A stretch of 64,000 nt of DNA from Selenomonadaceae bacterium. Its GTDB lineage: Bacteria; Bacillota; Negativicutes; Selenomonadales; Selenomonadaceae. Below, piece by piece: positions 7,512-16,051 of this stretch (positions are counted from its first letter, which is position 1; the number at the start of each line of letters is the position of its first letter). Location: positions 1 to 64,000 of the forward strand of contig JAILRS010000039.1 of the NCBI GenBank assembly GCA_024698045.1, given 5' to 3'. The notes under the pieces were generated by a model. It ran no database searches. It was not told the origin of the DNA and saw only the letters and a program-made list of their open reading frames with translations. A program made the translations under genes and the position numbers.

Positions 7512-9476
7512 CGGGCAACAACGATTGACTACATTATTTCTCCTCCACTGGTATGCCGCCAAAAAAGAAAAGATTGCGCCCGATAAAGTTGGATTTCTCA
7601 ATAAATTTTCTTACGACACGCGCCCCGATTCTCGGGAATTCTGCAAATTGCTTGTCGGTTGCGAAGTAAATTTCGACACGGAAAATTTATCCGCCGAAAT
7701 AGAAAATCTGAAAGCCTTTCCGTTGGGTTGGAAGAAAGATCCCACGGTAAGTTCAATGCTCGTCATGATTGACGCCATACATCAAAAATTTCACGCCGTC
7801 GAAAATCTATGGACTAAGCTTGCTGACGGTGCAATTTCTTTCTACTTCCTGCCCGTCGAAAAAATGGGCGTTACCGATGAAATTTATGTCACTATGAATT
7901 CACGCGGTAAACCGTTGACGGATTTTGAACACTTCAAGGCGGAATTTAAAAGACGGCTTGACGAAATCGACAGAGAAATTTCCGACAGAATAATTTTAAA
8001 ATCGATACCAAATGGACGGATTTACTTTGGGATTATCGCGACAAAAATAATTTGGTCGATAACGGTTTTCTTGCCTGCTTTTGGTTTCTGTGCGATATAA
8101 TCCTTTACCATAATGCGGATACGCCACAGTGAAAAAGTCGCGAGCCTTTCGATTTACTCGAAGAATTTTTCAACGGCGATATCAAAGAAAATATTGACTT
8201 CATGGAAAAAAGTTTTGATTGTTGGTGCGATTTTTCCGACGAACTTGCTCAGACCAACGAAACTATTTCAAAATTTTTTCGCGACAGAGTTTCGATAGGA
8301 AGCAGAAACGATAAAACCGTAAATAAGCATGTAAAAGGCAAGATTATAACTTACTTTGATGAAGCTGATTTTTTCGGTGACTGCTTAAAATCTCACGGTA
8401 AAGGTTTGTCGCTCGGCAAAACGATTATGCTTTACGCCTTTTTGGTCTACGTTCTCAATCGCAACAGTATTTCCGACGCAGATTTTCGGCGGCGCATTCG
8501 TATCGTAAATAATTTGGTCATAAATTCGGGCAATGCCGAACTGAGTAACAGTGAAGCGCGCAATAACGGTAACCGTATTCCCGCAATGCTTGAACAGGTT
8601 GATAACATCATTATCGATGAAAAAATTTTGAATAACGACGAAATAAAAACTCGCAACAAATACAACTTTAACGAAAATCAATTGCAAGAGGAACGCGAAA
8701 AACTTCAGTGGACAAAAATTAATCAAGACAGAGCAGAAGAACTTTTTGAATTGGAAGATCATTATCTTTTGTACGGACAAATTTCAATCGTCGGCTTGGA
8801 ACATCCCGAATATTTCAAGCGGTTTATTTCCTTGTTTGACTGCGATTACGATAAAATTAATTGTGCACTTTTGGCTTTGGGCGATTATCGACAGACAGAT
8901 AAATACGGGCAAATTTACCAACTTGGCGCGAGAAAACCGGTAGCGTGGCAAAATTTATTCCATAAAACTTTAACAAACAGAAGATTTGACGACACCAAAA
9001 ATATTTTAGAAAAGCTTTTAACCACTGCCTGCATTTTCACCGATAATCACTTGCAAAAAATCATCAACGATTATCTTGGCGATTGTGAAAGTAAATCCGA
9101 ATTTCAATGGATGTATTACTACATTAAATATGAAGATTTTCGCCCGCAAGATTGTTACGGCAGATACAGATGGGAATGTTTTACAGAGAAACCATATTCT
9201 TTCCTGTCGTTATCCGCAGAAAGAAGACGTTCTACAAGATCTTATCAACCATTTTTAAAAGCGGCAAAGACAAAGGGAACACTTTCAGTCGATGACTTTG
9301 GTATGCGGCTCATCTTTGAAAAGTATTATGTCGAAGCTACAAACTTTGGTTACGTTTGCAAAGATATTGATACCAATAAAAAAATAGACGAACTGTCCAT
9401 AAGCCAACAAAACGGCATTGATACCGAAGACCGGATAAAAGCATTTGAAACATTTATTAAATCTCTGCCGTATTGA
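7498..9476 (+). pseudogene. Decayed DUF262 / GmrSD-type gene (5' truncated, frameshift, in-frame stop)
   Basis: The reading frame opens directly at PLDGQQRLTTLFLLHWY, the conserved DGQQR motif of the DUF262 (ParB-like nuclease) domain of GmrSD-type modification-dependent restriction proteins. The domain's usual N-terminal part is missing. Near 7985-8000 the coding sequence changes frame: DRIILKS would continue as KIDTKWTDLLWDYRDKNN in the other frame. At 8130-8132 that second frame has an in-frame TGA, after which it continues (KSREPFDLLEEFFNGD) to the TGA at 9474-9476. The last 420 codons are intact and still look protein-like. With three separate defects it is not expected to give a working product. 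It is probably a defence-gene remnant joined to the XRE stub. Confidence 0.75.
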
Positions 9477-9495
9477 TTTCCAAAACCGAAATTAA

Positions 9496-9524
9496 ATGAC
9501 CGCGGATAAAATTAGTGTTATAAT
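9496..9524 (+). promoter_or_regulatory. Sigma-70-type promoter for gatB
   Basis: ATGACC (9496-9501), 17 bases, TATAAT (9519-9524), 19 bases upstream of the TTG start. Confidence 0.55.
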
Positions 9525-9543
9525 GCTCCCGAGGTGATTAATT

Positions 9544-10986
9544 TTGGATTATGAAGCAGTAATCGGATTGGAAATTCACAGCGAATTAAAAACCGCTACG
9601 AAAATTTTTTGCGGATGTGCCACGACTTTCGGCGCGGATCAAAATACGCACGTCTGCCCCGTATGTTTGGGATTGCCCGGCGTTTTGCCCACAATCAATC
9701 GCCGCGTAGTTGAGTTCGCAATTAAAGCCGGTCTTGCCACGAATTGCAAAATCAATAAGTACAGCAAGTTTGACAGGAAAAATTATTATTATCCCGACCT
9801 GCCCAAAAATTGGCAGACTTCGCAATATGATTTGCCGATTGCCTACGAAGGTCATGTAGAAATTGATGTGGACGGCGAACGCAAAACAGTACGCTTGACG
9901 CGAATTCATATGGAAGAAGATGCCGGCAAACTCGTTCACTCGGGCACGACGATTAAGGATTCGGCAAGCTCCAATGTCGATTATAACCGTACGGGCGTCC
10001 CGTTGATTGAAATTGTTTCGGAACCCGATATGCATTCCGCCGCCGAAGCTCGTGCCTACATGGAGAAAATCAAATCGATTCTGGAATACATCGACGTATC
10101 AAATTGCCGCATGGAAGAGGGCAATCTCCGCGCAGATATCAACGTTTCATTGCGTCCCGTCGGCTCCGATAAATTGGGTACGCGTACCGAAATGAAAAAT
10201 ATCAATTCCTTTAAGGCATTGGAGGACGCGATTAATTACGAGATTGAACGACAGGCGGAAGTATTGGATGACGGCGGAAAAATTGTGCAGGAAACGCGCA
10301 CATGGAATCCCGAAAAGGGAATCACGCAATCAATGCGCTCAAAGGAAGACGCGCACGATTATCGTTACATGCCCGAACCCGATTTGCCGCCGATTGTCAC
10401 GACCGACGAGGAAATCGAGGAGTTCCGCAAATCTCTGCCCGAATTGCCCGATGCTCGTCGCGAACGTCTGATTAAAACTTTCGGGCTCAGCGAATACGAC
10501 GCAGGTATTATCACAAGTTCGCGCGCTATGGCAGAATACTTTGACGCGGTAATAAACGACGGAGCGGATGCAAAAACCGCCGCCAATTGGATTATGGGCG
10601 ACTTATCGAAAAATCTTAACGCAGATGGTTTGACGATTGAGCAATCGCCCGTTGATGCCAAACGTCTTGCCGAAATGATTCGGCTTATCGCGAACGGAAC
10701 GATTAGCGGCAAGATTGCAAAGACGGTTTTCGCGGAGATGTGGAAATCGCCCGATGCTCCCGAAAAAATTGTTAAGGATAAGGGTCTTGTTCAAATTACC
10801 GACACGGGCGCGATTGAAAGTGCAGTCGACGAAGTTATCGCGAAAAATCCCAAAGCGGTTGAAGAATATCGCGGCGGTAAGAAAAAAGCTATCGGCGCGT
10901 TGGTCGGTCAAGTCATGAAGCTCACACGCGGTAAGGCTAATCCCCAACTCGTCAATCAACTCCTTGCGAAAAAATTAGACGCTTAA
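9544..10986 (+). CDS. gatB: Asp-tRNA(Asn)/Glu-tRNA(Gln) amidotransferase subunit B
   Basis: A 480-aa protein of full family length. GatB binds misacylated Glu-tRNA(Gln) or Asp-tRNA(Asn), phosphorylates the side chain and, with GatA-supplied ammonia, makes Gln-tRNA or Asn-tRNA. The N-terminal cradle has [18 protein letters not shown] and a zinc site (Cys23, Cys25, Cys38, Cys41 in CGC...CPVCLGLPG). [17 protein letters not shown] is the GatB signature. The C-terminal helical/YqeY tail ([19 protein letters not shown]) binds the tRNA. The start is TTG 9544, placed by GAGGTGA six bases upstream. gatC and gatA are not adjacent, so here gatB appears to be a single-gene unit with its own promoter and terminator. 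Confidence 0.96.
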   Translation: MDYEAVIGLEIHSELKTATKIFCGCATTFGADQNTHVCPVCLGLPGVLPTINRRVVEFAIKAGLATNCKINKYSKFDRKNYYYPDLPKNWQTSQYDLPIAYEGHVEIDVDGERKTVRLTRIHMEEDAGKLVHSGTTIKDSASSNVDYNRTGVPLIEIVSEPDMHSAAEARAYMEKIKSILEYIDVSNCRMEEGNLRADINVSLRPVGSDKLGTRTEMKNINSFKALEDAINYEIERQAEVLDDGGKIVQETRTWNPEKGITQSMRSKEDAHDYRYMPEPDLPPIVTTDEEIEEFRKSLPELPDARRERLIKTFGLSEYDAGIITSSRAMAEYFDAVINDGADAKTAANWIMGDLSKNLNADGLTIEQSPVDAKRLAEMIRLIANGTISGKIAKTVFAEMWKSPDAPEKIVKDKGLVQITDTGAIESAVDEVIAKNPKAVEEYRGGKKKAIGALVGQVMKLTRGKANPQLVNQLLAKKLDA

Positions 10987-11008
10987 ATTTTAACCGGTAA
11001 CAATAAAA

Positions 11009-11039
11009 ATCCCCGTCACTCGAAAAGAGCGATGGGGAT
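11009..11039. terminator. Bidirectional terminator between gatB and the flavodoxin gene
   Basis: A 12-pair stem (11009-11021 with 11027-11039, one mismatch, one G-T pair) closes the loop GAAAA. The A-run on the left and the T-run on the right serve both converging genes. Confidence 0.8.
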
Positions 11040-11061
11040 AAATTTTTTCTGCGCAGATTTT

Positions 11062-11544
11062 TCAAAGAGCAAGAGTTTTAATCCAATCGTTCAGAGAATT
11101 TTTATCGACACGTCCGCGGAAGACTTTGCCCTCAATCCAATTGACGGACGAGGCGCAGGACGGTTTTAACTCGTTTACGGTATTGCCGAAAGAAGAACCG
11201 CCGGAAGTAGCGAACACTACGACAGTTTTACCGCCGAAATCGTAGCTCTCAAGGAAAGTGTTAACGATATGCGGAGCGACGTACCACCAAATCGGGAAAC
11301 CTAAAAATATTGTGTCGTAAGCGTTGACGTTTGCATTTTTATCGGCAAGTTCGGGACGTGAATTTTTATCCGCCATTTCCAACGACGAACGCGATTGTTT
11401 ATCGTTCCAATTCAAATCTTTGCCCGTATAAGTCACAGCCGGTTTTATTTCGTATTTATCCGCGCCGATTGTTTCCGCCAATGTGTTTGCAAGTTTGCGC
11501 GTGGTACCGGTCGCCGAAAAATATGCTACCAAATTTTTACTCAT
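11062..11544 (-). CDS. Flavodoxin
   Basis: A 160-aa protein with the flavodoxin fold signature: NLVAYFSATGTTRKLAN forms beta-1 and the FMN phosphate loop (SATGTT), YDTIFLGFPIWWYVAP carries the aromatic flavin-stacking residues, and VVVFATSGGSSFGN forms the other side of the FMN site. It fits the flavodoxin_4 type found in anaerobes, an FMN electron carrier or small quinone/nitro reductase. The start follows GGAGGTTTTGAA and overlaps the stop of the 62-aa upstream gene by ATGA, so the two are probably translationally coupled. It is the last gene of an aldo/keto reductase - small protein - flavodoxin operon, which suggests a shared redox role. Confidence 0.9.
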   Translation of the reverse strand: MSKNLVAYFSATGTTRKLANTLAETIGADKYEIKPAVTYTGKDLNWNDKQSRSSLEMADKNSRPELADKNANVNAYDTIFLGFPIWWYVAPHIVNTFLESYDFGGKTVVVFATSGGSSFGNTVNELKPSCASSVNWIEGKVFRGRVDKNSLNDWIKTLAL

Positions 11545-11729
11545 TTCAAAACCTCCATAGATTTTGCAAAATCAAATCTGATTGTGTCGTCACCGATTGA
11601 CCGACGTGATTCGTAGCGAATCGCAGTATCGGGCACATCGGATTTTTTTTTATCGTCCTCATTTCTTTTCGGTTTAGGTTGCTTGAGGACATTCATGATG
11701 TCATCTAATTTGGCATCGTCTTCAAACAT
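11541..11729 (-). CDS. Small hypothetical protein, 62 aa
   Basis: A short, very hydrophilic protein (MFEDDAKLDDIMNVLKQP at the start, then a Lys/Asp-rich run). AAAGGAG stands 8 bases ahead of ATG 11729; the frame is open 9 codons further upstream without a ribosome site. It has no signal peptide or cysteines. It lies 28 bases after the aldo/keto reductase stop and overlaps the flavodoxin start by four bases, so it is very likely a real member of the operon. I do not recognise the family. Confidence 0.6.
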   Translation of the reverse strand: MFEDDAKLDDIMNVLKQPKPKRNEDDKKKSDVPDTAIRYESRRSIGDDTIRFDFAKSMEVLK

Positions 11730-11757
11730 GACAATCACTCCTTTGACAACACGCAAT

Positions 11758-12906
11758 TTAATATCCGAAAATTTTCGCCGCCTTAATCATGTTATCGCGA
11801 ATCGCAACGCCGAACGGGCAACGAGTTTCGCAGATGCCGCATTGAATACATTCTCCTGCATGATGTTCCAATGCCGCGTAATGTTCGCGAACCGTTTCGG
11901 GGATTGTCTCCTGCGCAGTAGCCAAATGTAAAAATTTCGTCACATAAGCTATATCGATTTTCTTCACGCAGGGAGCGCAATGACTACAGTAAACGCAATG
12001 ACCTTGCCAACTGATTTTCGGGAAGCTCGCGAAAGTCAACGCATAATCTTTTTCTTCGGCGGTTGCGTTTTCGTAGGCAATACTTTGTTTGAGCTGTTCG
12101 ACGGAATGAGCACCTGCCAATACCACCGCGACGGCAGGACGACTCAAAGCGTAATGAATACATTGATTTGGCGTCAAGGCTACTCCCGCGGGTGAAAGTT
12201 CAGCGTCAAGCAAATCGCCGCCGCCGAAACATTTCATCACCGTTATTCCGACGCCTAACCTTTGACATGTTTCGTAAAGCCGTTGACGATCCGAATCCAT
12301 GTTGATTAATTTTTCTTTGTAATTTTCTTCCGCCCAAAATTGTTCGACATCTTCCGAAGCCGGTAGCATATCATAGCACGGATTGACACTGAACATCAAC
12401 ACTTCAATCGCGCCGCTCTCCACCGCTCTTAATGCCACTTGAGGATTATGACTGCTCAGCCCGATATGCCTTATTACTCCCGATGCCTTCAATTCTTGCG
12501 CGTAATCCAAAATGCCGCCCGTCAAAATATTTTCCCAATCTTTGATCGCATCGCAGTAGTGAATCATGCCGACATCAATATAATCTGTTTGCAATTGCCT
12601 GAGTGATTCTTCAAAGCCGGCTTTTACTTCCGAAAGGTTGCGCGTGCGTTTATATTGTCCGTCCTTCCAAACAGAACAGATATGCGATTGCATGATGAAT
12701 TTTTCGCGCCGATTGCCAAGAGCATTGCCGACAGCCTTCCGCACATTCGGATTAGATGTGTACAAGTCAAAGTAATTGATTCCTGCATTTTCCGCCGTGT
12801 CAAAAAGTTTTTTGGTCATTGCGCAATTATCTTCGGCGAATCCTTCGCACCCCATACCGATTTCGCTGACCTTCAAGCCCGTCGCGCCCAATTCGCGGTA
12901 AATCAT
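11758..12906 (-). CDS. Aldo/keto reductase with C-terminal 4Fe-4S dicluster domain
   Basis: A 382-aa cytoplasmic oxidoreductase. Residues 1-270 form the AKR barrel: YRELGATGLKVSEIGMGCEG at the start, INYFDLYTSN with the Asp and Tyr of the active site, FIMQSHI in the usual lysine region and IDVGMIHYCDA with the histidine. The last 100 residues carry two iron-sulfur motifs, CVYCSHCAPC and CIQCGICETRCPF, as in ferredoxin-type AKRs of anaerobes. The usual lysine of the tetrad is not obvious in the FIMQ segment, so the chemistry may differ from classical AKRs. AAAGGAG precedes the start. The flavodoxin downstream is a plausible electron partner. The substrate is unknown. Confidence 0.9.
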   Translation of the reverse strand: MIYRELGATGLKVSEIGMGCEGFAEDNCAMTKKLFDTAENAGINYFDLYTSNPNVRKAVGNALGNRREKFIMQSHICSVWKDGQYKRTRNLSEVKAGFEESLRQLQTDYIDVGMIHYCDAIKDWENILTGGILDYAQELKASGVIRHIGLSSHNPQVALRAVESGAIEVLMFSVNPCYDMLPASEDVEQFWAEENYKEKLINMDSDRQRLYETCQRLGVGITVMKCFGGGDLLDAELSPAGVALTPNQCIHYALSRPAVAVVLAGAHSVEQLKQSIAYENATAEEKDYALTFASFPKISWQGHCVYCSHCAPCVKKIDIAYVTKFLHLATAQETIPETVREHYAALEHHAGECIQCGICETRCPFGVAIRDNMIKAAKIFGY

Positions 12907-13008
12907 TTAAATCACTCTCCTTTTATCACACATACGCGTAAAAGTTTAAACGGCGGCAAAAATTTTCCTTCCTGCAGTTATCTCCAAGGTTGACGAAAAA
13001 TTTTCCGC

Positions 13009-13034
13009 AAAAAAAAATCCCCTGCATGAGGGGA
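13009..13034 (-). terminator. Terminator of the small lipoprotein gene
   Basis: TCCCCT (13018-13023) pairs with AGGGGA (13029-13034) around GCATG. On the minus strand a run of nine T follows. Confidence 0.8.
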
Positions 13035-13043
13035 AAAGTTTTA

Positions 13044-13277
13044 TTAGTTATTGATACCGACTTGATGATGTACCTCAAAACTAATTACATTCTGAGTTCC
13101 GTTATCGGTGCCGGTATTATCTTCGTCGCAATCGCTTTCTTCGTCAACGCTGAAGTTTGCCGATTGATTGAAATGTACTTCGCTTTCAAACGATACACAA
13201 TCTTTGAGATTGTAACCGATACAACCCAAAATCAATGCACCGATTATGAATGCACCTGCGATAAATTTTTTACTCAT
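13044..13277 (-). CDS. Small putative lipoprotein, 77 aa
   Basis: The N-terminus MSKKFIAGAFIIGALILGC is a short signal with a lipobox-like LILGC, so Cys19 may be lipidated. The mature part is acidic (VDEESDCDEDN), Asn/Thr-rich and has two further cysteines. GGGAGG lies 8 bases before the ATG and a strong terminator follows 10 bases after the stop, so this is a complete single-gene unit. The family is not recognised. A plain membrane anchor instead of a lipoprotein signal is possible because the -2 and -3 residues are not typical. Confidence 0.6.
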   Translation of the reverse strand: MSKKFIAGAFIIGALILGCIGYNLKDCVSFESEVHFNQSANFSVDEESDCDEDNTGTDNGTQNVISFEVHHQVGINN

Positions 13278-13582
13278 TTAAATCGCCTCCCCAAAAATTT
13301 TTCGGTAGTTATACGTTGCCCAAAGAATTTCGTTACATTCGGCAATAAAAAAATCCCATGCGACTGCAAGAGATTTTTTTTATAAAATTAATCGGCATAT
13401 CAATTTCAAAATAACTTTCTGCATCTGTTTCATTGTATAAAGCTGCGTCGGATATCATTTTCGTTGGCAAGACTTATATGTCGAATAACTTCCGAAATTT
13501 TTTACCCGTCAATCTTCGTCTGTCACGTAAAAAATATTGTCTTATTTTTGGCGACAAAATATTTTTCGTTGTCGATACCGTT
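13278..13582. other. Intergenic stretch with one A/T-rich hairpin
   Basis: About 300 bases without a convincing gene. AAAAAAATC (13347-13355) pairs with GATTTTTTT (13372-13380), with two mismatches further in. It looks like a worn terminator usable in either direction. A 66-codon plus-strand frame across the right part has no ribosome site and was not accepted. Confidence 0.5.
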
Positions 13583-13657
13583 TTAAATTTTGTAGCTGGT
13601 GTAAGTCAAAATTACCATTCCCGCAAACATTAAACCGGCTATAATTTGATTAACCAT
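13583..13657 (-). CDS. 24-aa hydrophobic peptide (small membrane protein)
   Basis: On the minus strand GGGAGGAAATGAA stands directly before an ATG whose frame runs 24 codons: MVNQIIAGLMFAG, then MVILTYTSYKI and TAA. The peptide is one hydrophobic helix with a polar tail, typical of very short membrane proteins. The near-perfect ribosome site is the main argument that it is translated. I do not know a family for it. Confidence 0.5.
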   Translation of the reverse strand: MVNQIIAGLMFAGMVILTYTSYKI

Positions 13658-13793
13658 TTCATTTCCTCCCGAATTTTCTTCATTTAAATTGCATCTTTTT
13701 GTTAAGCTATACTACATATCGAGAAAAAATGTCGTGAGAATAAATGTTGTCTATATTTTTGTCGGTTAACTTTTGATTAGATAAAATTTTACG

Positions 13794-14528
13794 TCAAAGC
13801 AAGCTGATAAATTTATGTGTTTGCGGAATGATACGAACGTCACGAATACTGCGCAGGGCGATTGATTGCAGCGACAGAATTTTTTTCGGGGAGATTGCTT
13901 TGACGCCGTTGACGGGGGTGACGGGTTGCAATATCAACAAAATATTCGGATTGACTTTCGCGATTAAATTTATTGCGGATAAAAATTCTTCCCGAGTAGT
14001 TTCATCCGTCACGACGATTTTGACATACAAATCGGCAAATTGCGCGGCGCGAAGAAATTTTTCGTGCAGGTTGAAAACATTTTGCACGACGCTCGGCAAT
14101 TTTATATCCATACTGACGATATCAACGACGTCGGAAATTTTTTCAAACTCCTCGGCTAATGTTCCGTTCGTTTCCAAAAAAATTTTCAGCCCGAGATTTT
14201 TGACGGCAATCGCAACATCGCGGATAAATTCCCAATGCAAAAGAGGTTCGCCACCCGTGAAACTTATCGAATGTGTCGGCGCGGTCTCGCTGAAAGTTTT
14301 TATGACTTCGACAATCTGCGCAGTGCTTACGGGATTTTTTTCGGCGCGGAAAGTCATTGAGCCGGCGGAAGTTTCAATCAGACAATTTTCGGCGTGTTTA
14401 AAGTTCGTATCGCAATAACGACAGTGCAAATTACAATCGGCAAGCCTGACGAAAATTTGTCTGCAACCCAAATATTTTCCTTCGCCCTGCACCGAAGAAA
14501 ATATTTCTATGACATTGGCGTTACTCAT
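13794..14528 (-). CDS. queE: 7-carboxy-7-deazaguanine synthase (QueE)
   Basis: A 244-aa radical SAM enzyme that rearranges 6-carboxy-tetrahydropterin to 7-carboxy-7-deazaguanine, the second dedicated step toward preQ0 and queuosine. EIFSSVQGEGKYLGCRQIFVR, split as EIFSSVQGEG and GCRQIFVRL, is the QueE N-terminal signature. The [4Fe-4S] ligands are Cys32, Cys36 and Cys39 (CNLHCRYCDT), and SFTGGEPLLH is the SAM-binding GGE motif. The gene overlaps the end of queD by eight bases, so both are translated from one mRNA. queC and queF are not in the window. Confidence 0.94.
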   Translation of the reverse strand: MSNANVIEIFSSVQGEGKYLGCRQIFVRLADCNLHCRYCDTNFKHAENCLIETSAGSMTFRAEKNPVSTAQIVEVIKTFSETAPTHSISFTGGEPLLHWEFIRDVAIAVKNLGLKIFLETNGTLAEEFEKISDVVDIVSMDIKLPSVVQNVFNLHEKFLRAAQFADLYVKIVVTDETTREEFLSAINLIAKVNPNILLILQPVTPVNGVKAISPKKILSLQSIALRSIRDVRIIPQTHKFISLL

Positions 14529-14898
14529 CGGCGGTATATGTCACGCAAGAATTTTTTGTCTCGTAAATTTTTATGGCGTACAGTTTAGCCGCGCCGCCGA
14601 ATATTTCCGCCGCCGAAAGGTTATCGAAAATTTTCCGCGCGAGATTTTCCGCTGTGGGATTGTCTTTCGCGAAGGTTTCCAAATTGTTTAGGAATTGATG
14701 ATCGAATTCGGATAAGACTTTATTTAATTCGGCTCTTATGATTTTGAAGTCAATGAGCATATCCAATTTATCCAAAGTTTTTCCGCGCACAACCGCAACA
14801 ACTTCCCAATTATGACCGTGTAACCGCGCACATTTGCCCTCGTAACCGTTAATGAAATGCGCCGCCTCAAATGCCGAACGTACTGTCAATTCATACAA
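14521..14898 (-). CDS. queD: 6-carboxy-5,6,7,8-tetrahydropterin synthase (QueD)
   Basis: A 125-aa member of the PTPS/QueD family, which converts dihydroneopterin triphosphate to 6-carboxy-tetrahydropterin in queuosine precursor synthesis. Zinc ligands are His14, His27 and His29 (FEAAHF and LHGHN) and Cys23 is the catalytic cysteine. The closing IKIYETKNSCVTY carries the pterin-binding glutamate. The start was set at TTG 14898, because GGGG lies eight bases upstream and the protein then begins MYELTVRSAFEAAHF, the normal family N-terminus; a TTG seven codons upstream is the alternative. Promoter and leader hairpin are listed separately. It is translationally coupled to queE. Confidence 0.93.
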   Translation of the reverse strand: MYELTVRSAFEAAHFINGYEGKCARLHGHNWEVVAVVRGKTLDKLDMLIDFKIIRAELNKVLSEFDHQFLNNLETFAKDNPTAENLARKIFDNLSAAEIFGGAAKLYAIKIYETKNSCVTYTADE

Positions 14899-14920
14899 GT
14901 TATCATCCCCTTTGCTCAAA

Positions 14921-14951
14921 TAAAAAGCCTCTGCCCAAACACGGCGCAGAG
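14921..14951 (-). terminator. Terminator-like hairpin in the queD leader (possible attenuator)
   Basis: On the minus strand CTCTGC (14951-14946) pairs with GCAGAG (14934-14929) and GCTTTTTATTTG follows. It sits between the queD promoter and its ribosome site, so it would cut the queDE mRNA unless disrupted. Bases 14957-14961 just ahead of it can pair with 14938-14942 in its loop (AACAC with GTGTT). Confidence 0.55.
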
Positions 14952-14966
14952 CCTAAGTGTTGAGGA

Positions 14967-14995
14967 ATTTTAACACGCACGCGCCTCACTGTCAA
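14967..14995 (-). promoter_or_regulatory. Sigma-70-type promoter of queDE
   Basis: On the minus strand a consensus TTGACA (14995-14990), 17 bases and TAAAAT (14972-14967). The predicted start of transcription is near 14960, leaving a leader of about 60 bases. Confidence 0.75.
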
Positions 14996-15019
14996 CGAAT
15001 CGCGACGGGTACACACTTG

Positions 15020-15047
15020 CAAAAAAAAATCCTCAATGACGAGGATT
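15020..15047 (-). terminator. Terminator of the 3D-domain protein gene
   Basis: AATCCTC (15028-15034) and GAGGATT (15041-15047) form a 7-bp stem. On the minus strand a long T-run follows. Confidence 0.8.
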
Positions 15048-15069
15048 AATTTTATGTTTGACGGGGTAA

Positions 15070-16005
15070 TCAATCAACAAGATAAACTTTAATTTTTTTG
15101 CGTCCGAATTGACGGCATTCATCGATAGAATCAAAAGCAACGTCGATTTTACTGCCGCGAATGGCACTGCCGATATCGGCGGCAACCGCGTAACCGTAGC
15201 CGGGAATGAAAACTTTTGTACCGAGCGGAATAACTTTGGGATCCACTGCGATTACACCGCGACGGCAGGGAACGCCAGTGGAAGTGTAAGCACTGAGTCC
15301 GGGTTGTTTGCTACTGTAGGCTGTCGCTTCAACGTGAATAACTTTCGTATAATCGGGCAGCTCGGTTGAATCGTCGTAAACATTTAAATTAAGAGGCATA
15401 TCCTCAAGCGCGGAATAAGTTTTGCGTCCGCAAATTCCGTCGGATTTGATGCCGCGACTGCTTTGGAATTTTTTCAACGCATCAACCGTTCCGACATCAC
15501 ATATGCCGTCAATCTTGCCTTTATAAAATCCCAAATCTCTCAATTTCGTCTGAAGGTAGACAACACCTTCGCCCTTTGCACCCTGCTTTATGACGTCGCC
15601 CAAATTAGCGTAATTAACGGCTGTTTTGACGACTTCGGCAGTTTTAAGGATTGTTTTCGCAGTGGAAAGCGTCGGCGGTTCGGGAACGTAATCACCGGGC
15701 TTGTAAGTTGTTATATCGATTTTGTTGTAGGCAGCGGCATGTAAAATTTTGTAAGTTTCTTCGTCGCAAATGCCCGTAGCTTTCAAACCGATTGCCGATT
15801 GAAATGTTTGAATTGCTTTAACCGTGGCGGGACCGTAAACACCATCCGCCGCGGCAGACAAAAGACATTGAGCGATAAGGCAATCTTGAATTTCTCTGAC
15901 GACTTCGCCCTTGTCGCCCGATTTGTAAGACTCCGCCGCGCAAACATTTACGATACTTATGGCGTAAACCAAAACCAGTGTCCAGATAATCCTCGCAACC
16001 TGCAT
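15070..16005 (-). CDS. Secreted cell-wall protein: two peptidoglycan-binding domains and a 3D domain
   Basis: A 311-aa exported protein. A signal peptide covers residues 1-24 (VNVCAAES around the cut). Two PG_binding_1 repeats follow, at about 28-90 (GDKGEVVREIQ ... DGVYGPATVKAIQTFQ) and 135-205 (GAKGEGVVYLQTKL ... DGICDVGTVDALKKFQ). Residues 218-311 form a 3D (Asp-Asp-Asp) domain related to MltA/RlpA double-psi barrels: VEATAYSS, GVIAVDPKVIPLGT, VAADIGSAIRGSKIDVAFD. The three aspartates are the likely lytic transglycosylase site. It probably cleaves or remodels peptidoglycan in the periplasm. GGGGTGG precedes the ATG. It is transcribed away from the flagellar operon. Confidence 0.9.
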   Translation of the reverse strand: MQVARIIWTLVLVYAISIVNVCAAESYKSGDKGEVVREIQDCLIAQCLLSAAADGVYGPATVKAIQTFQSAIGLKATGICDEETYKILHAAAYNKIDITTYKPGDYVPEPPTLSTAKTILKTAEVVKTAVNYANLGDVIKQGAKGEGVVYLQTKLRDLGFYKGKIDGICDVGTVDALKKFQSSRGIKSDGICGRKTYSALEDMPLNLNVYDDSTELPDYTKVIHVEATAYSSKQPGLSAYTSTGVPCRRGVIAVDPKVIPLGTKVFIPGYGYAVAADIGSAIRGSKIDVAFDSIDECRQFGRKKIKVYLVD

Positions 16006-16042
16006 TTAAATCCACCCCGTTAATTCTCTTTTAATGTTTGGG

Positions 16043-16051
16043 ATTATATCA
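16043..16051 (-). promoter_or_regulatory. Extended -10 promoter for the 3D-domain protein gene
   Basis: On the minus strand TGATATAAT, an extended -10 element 37 bases upstream of the start codon. No good -35 box is seen. Confidence 0.45.

Noticed and set aside
8130-8132. Selenocysteine reading of the in-frame TGA in the DUF262 remnant
   Set aside because: The gene is also truncated and frameshifted, and no stem-loop typical of a bacterial SECIS was seen directly after the TGA.
13433-13633. 66-codon plus-strand frame in the gap before queE
   Set aside because: No ribosome site; the opposite strand holds the better supported 24-codon peptide.
14899-14970. preQ1-I riboswitch before queD
   Set aside because: The C-rich loop and A-rich tail of the class could not be matched by eye; kept only as an undefined leader element.
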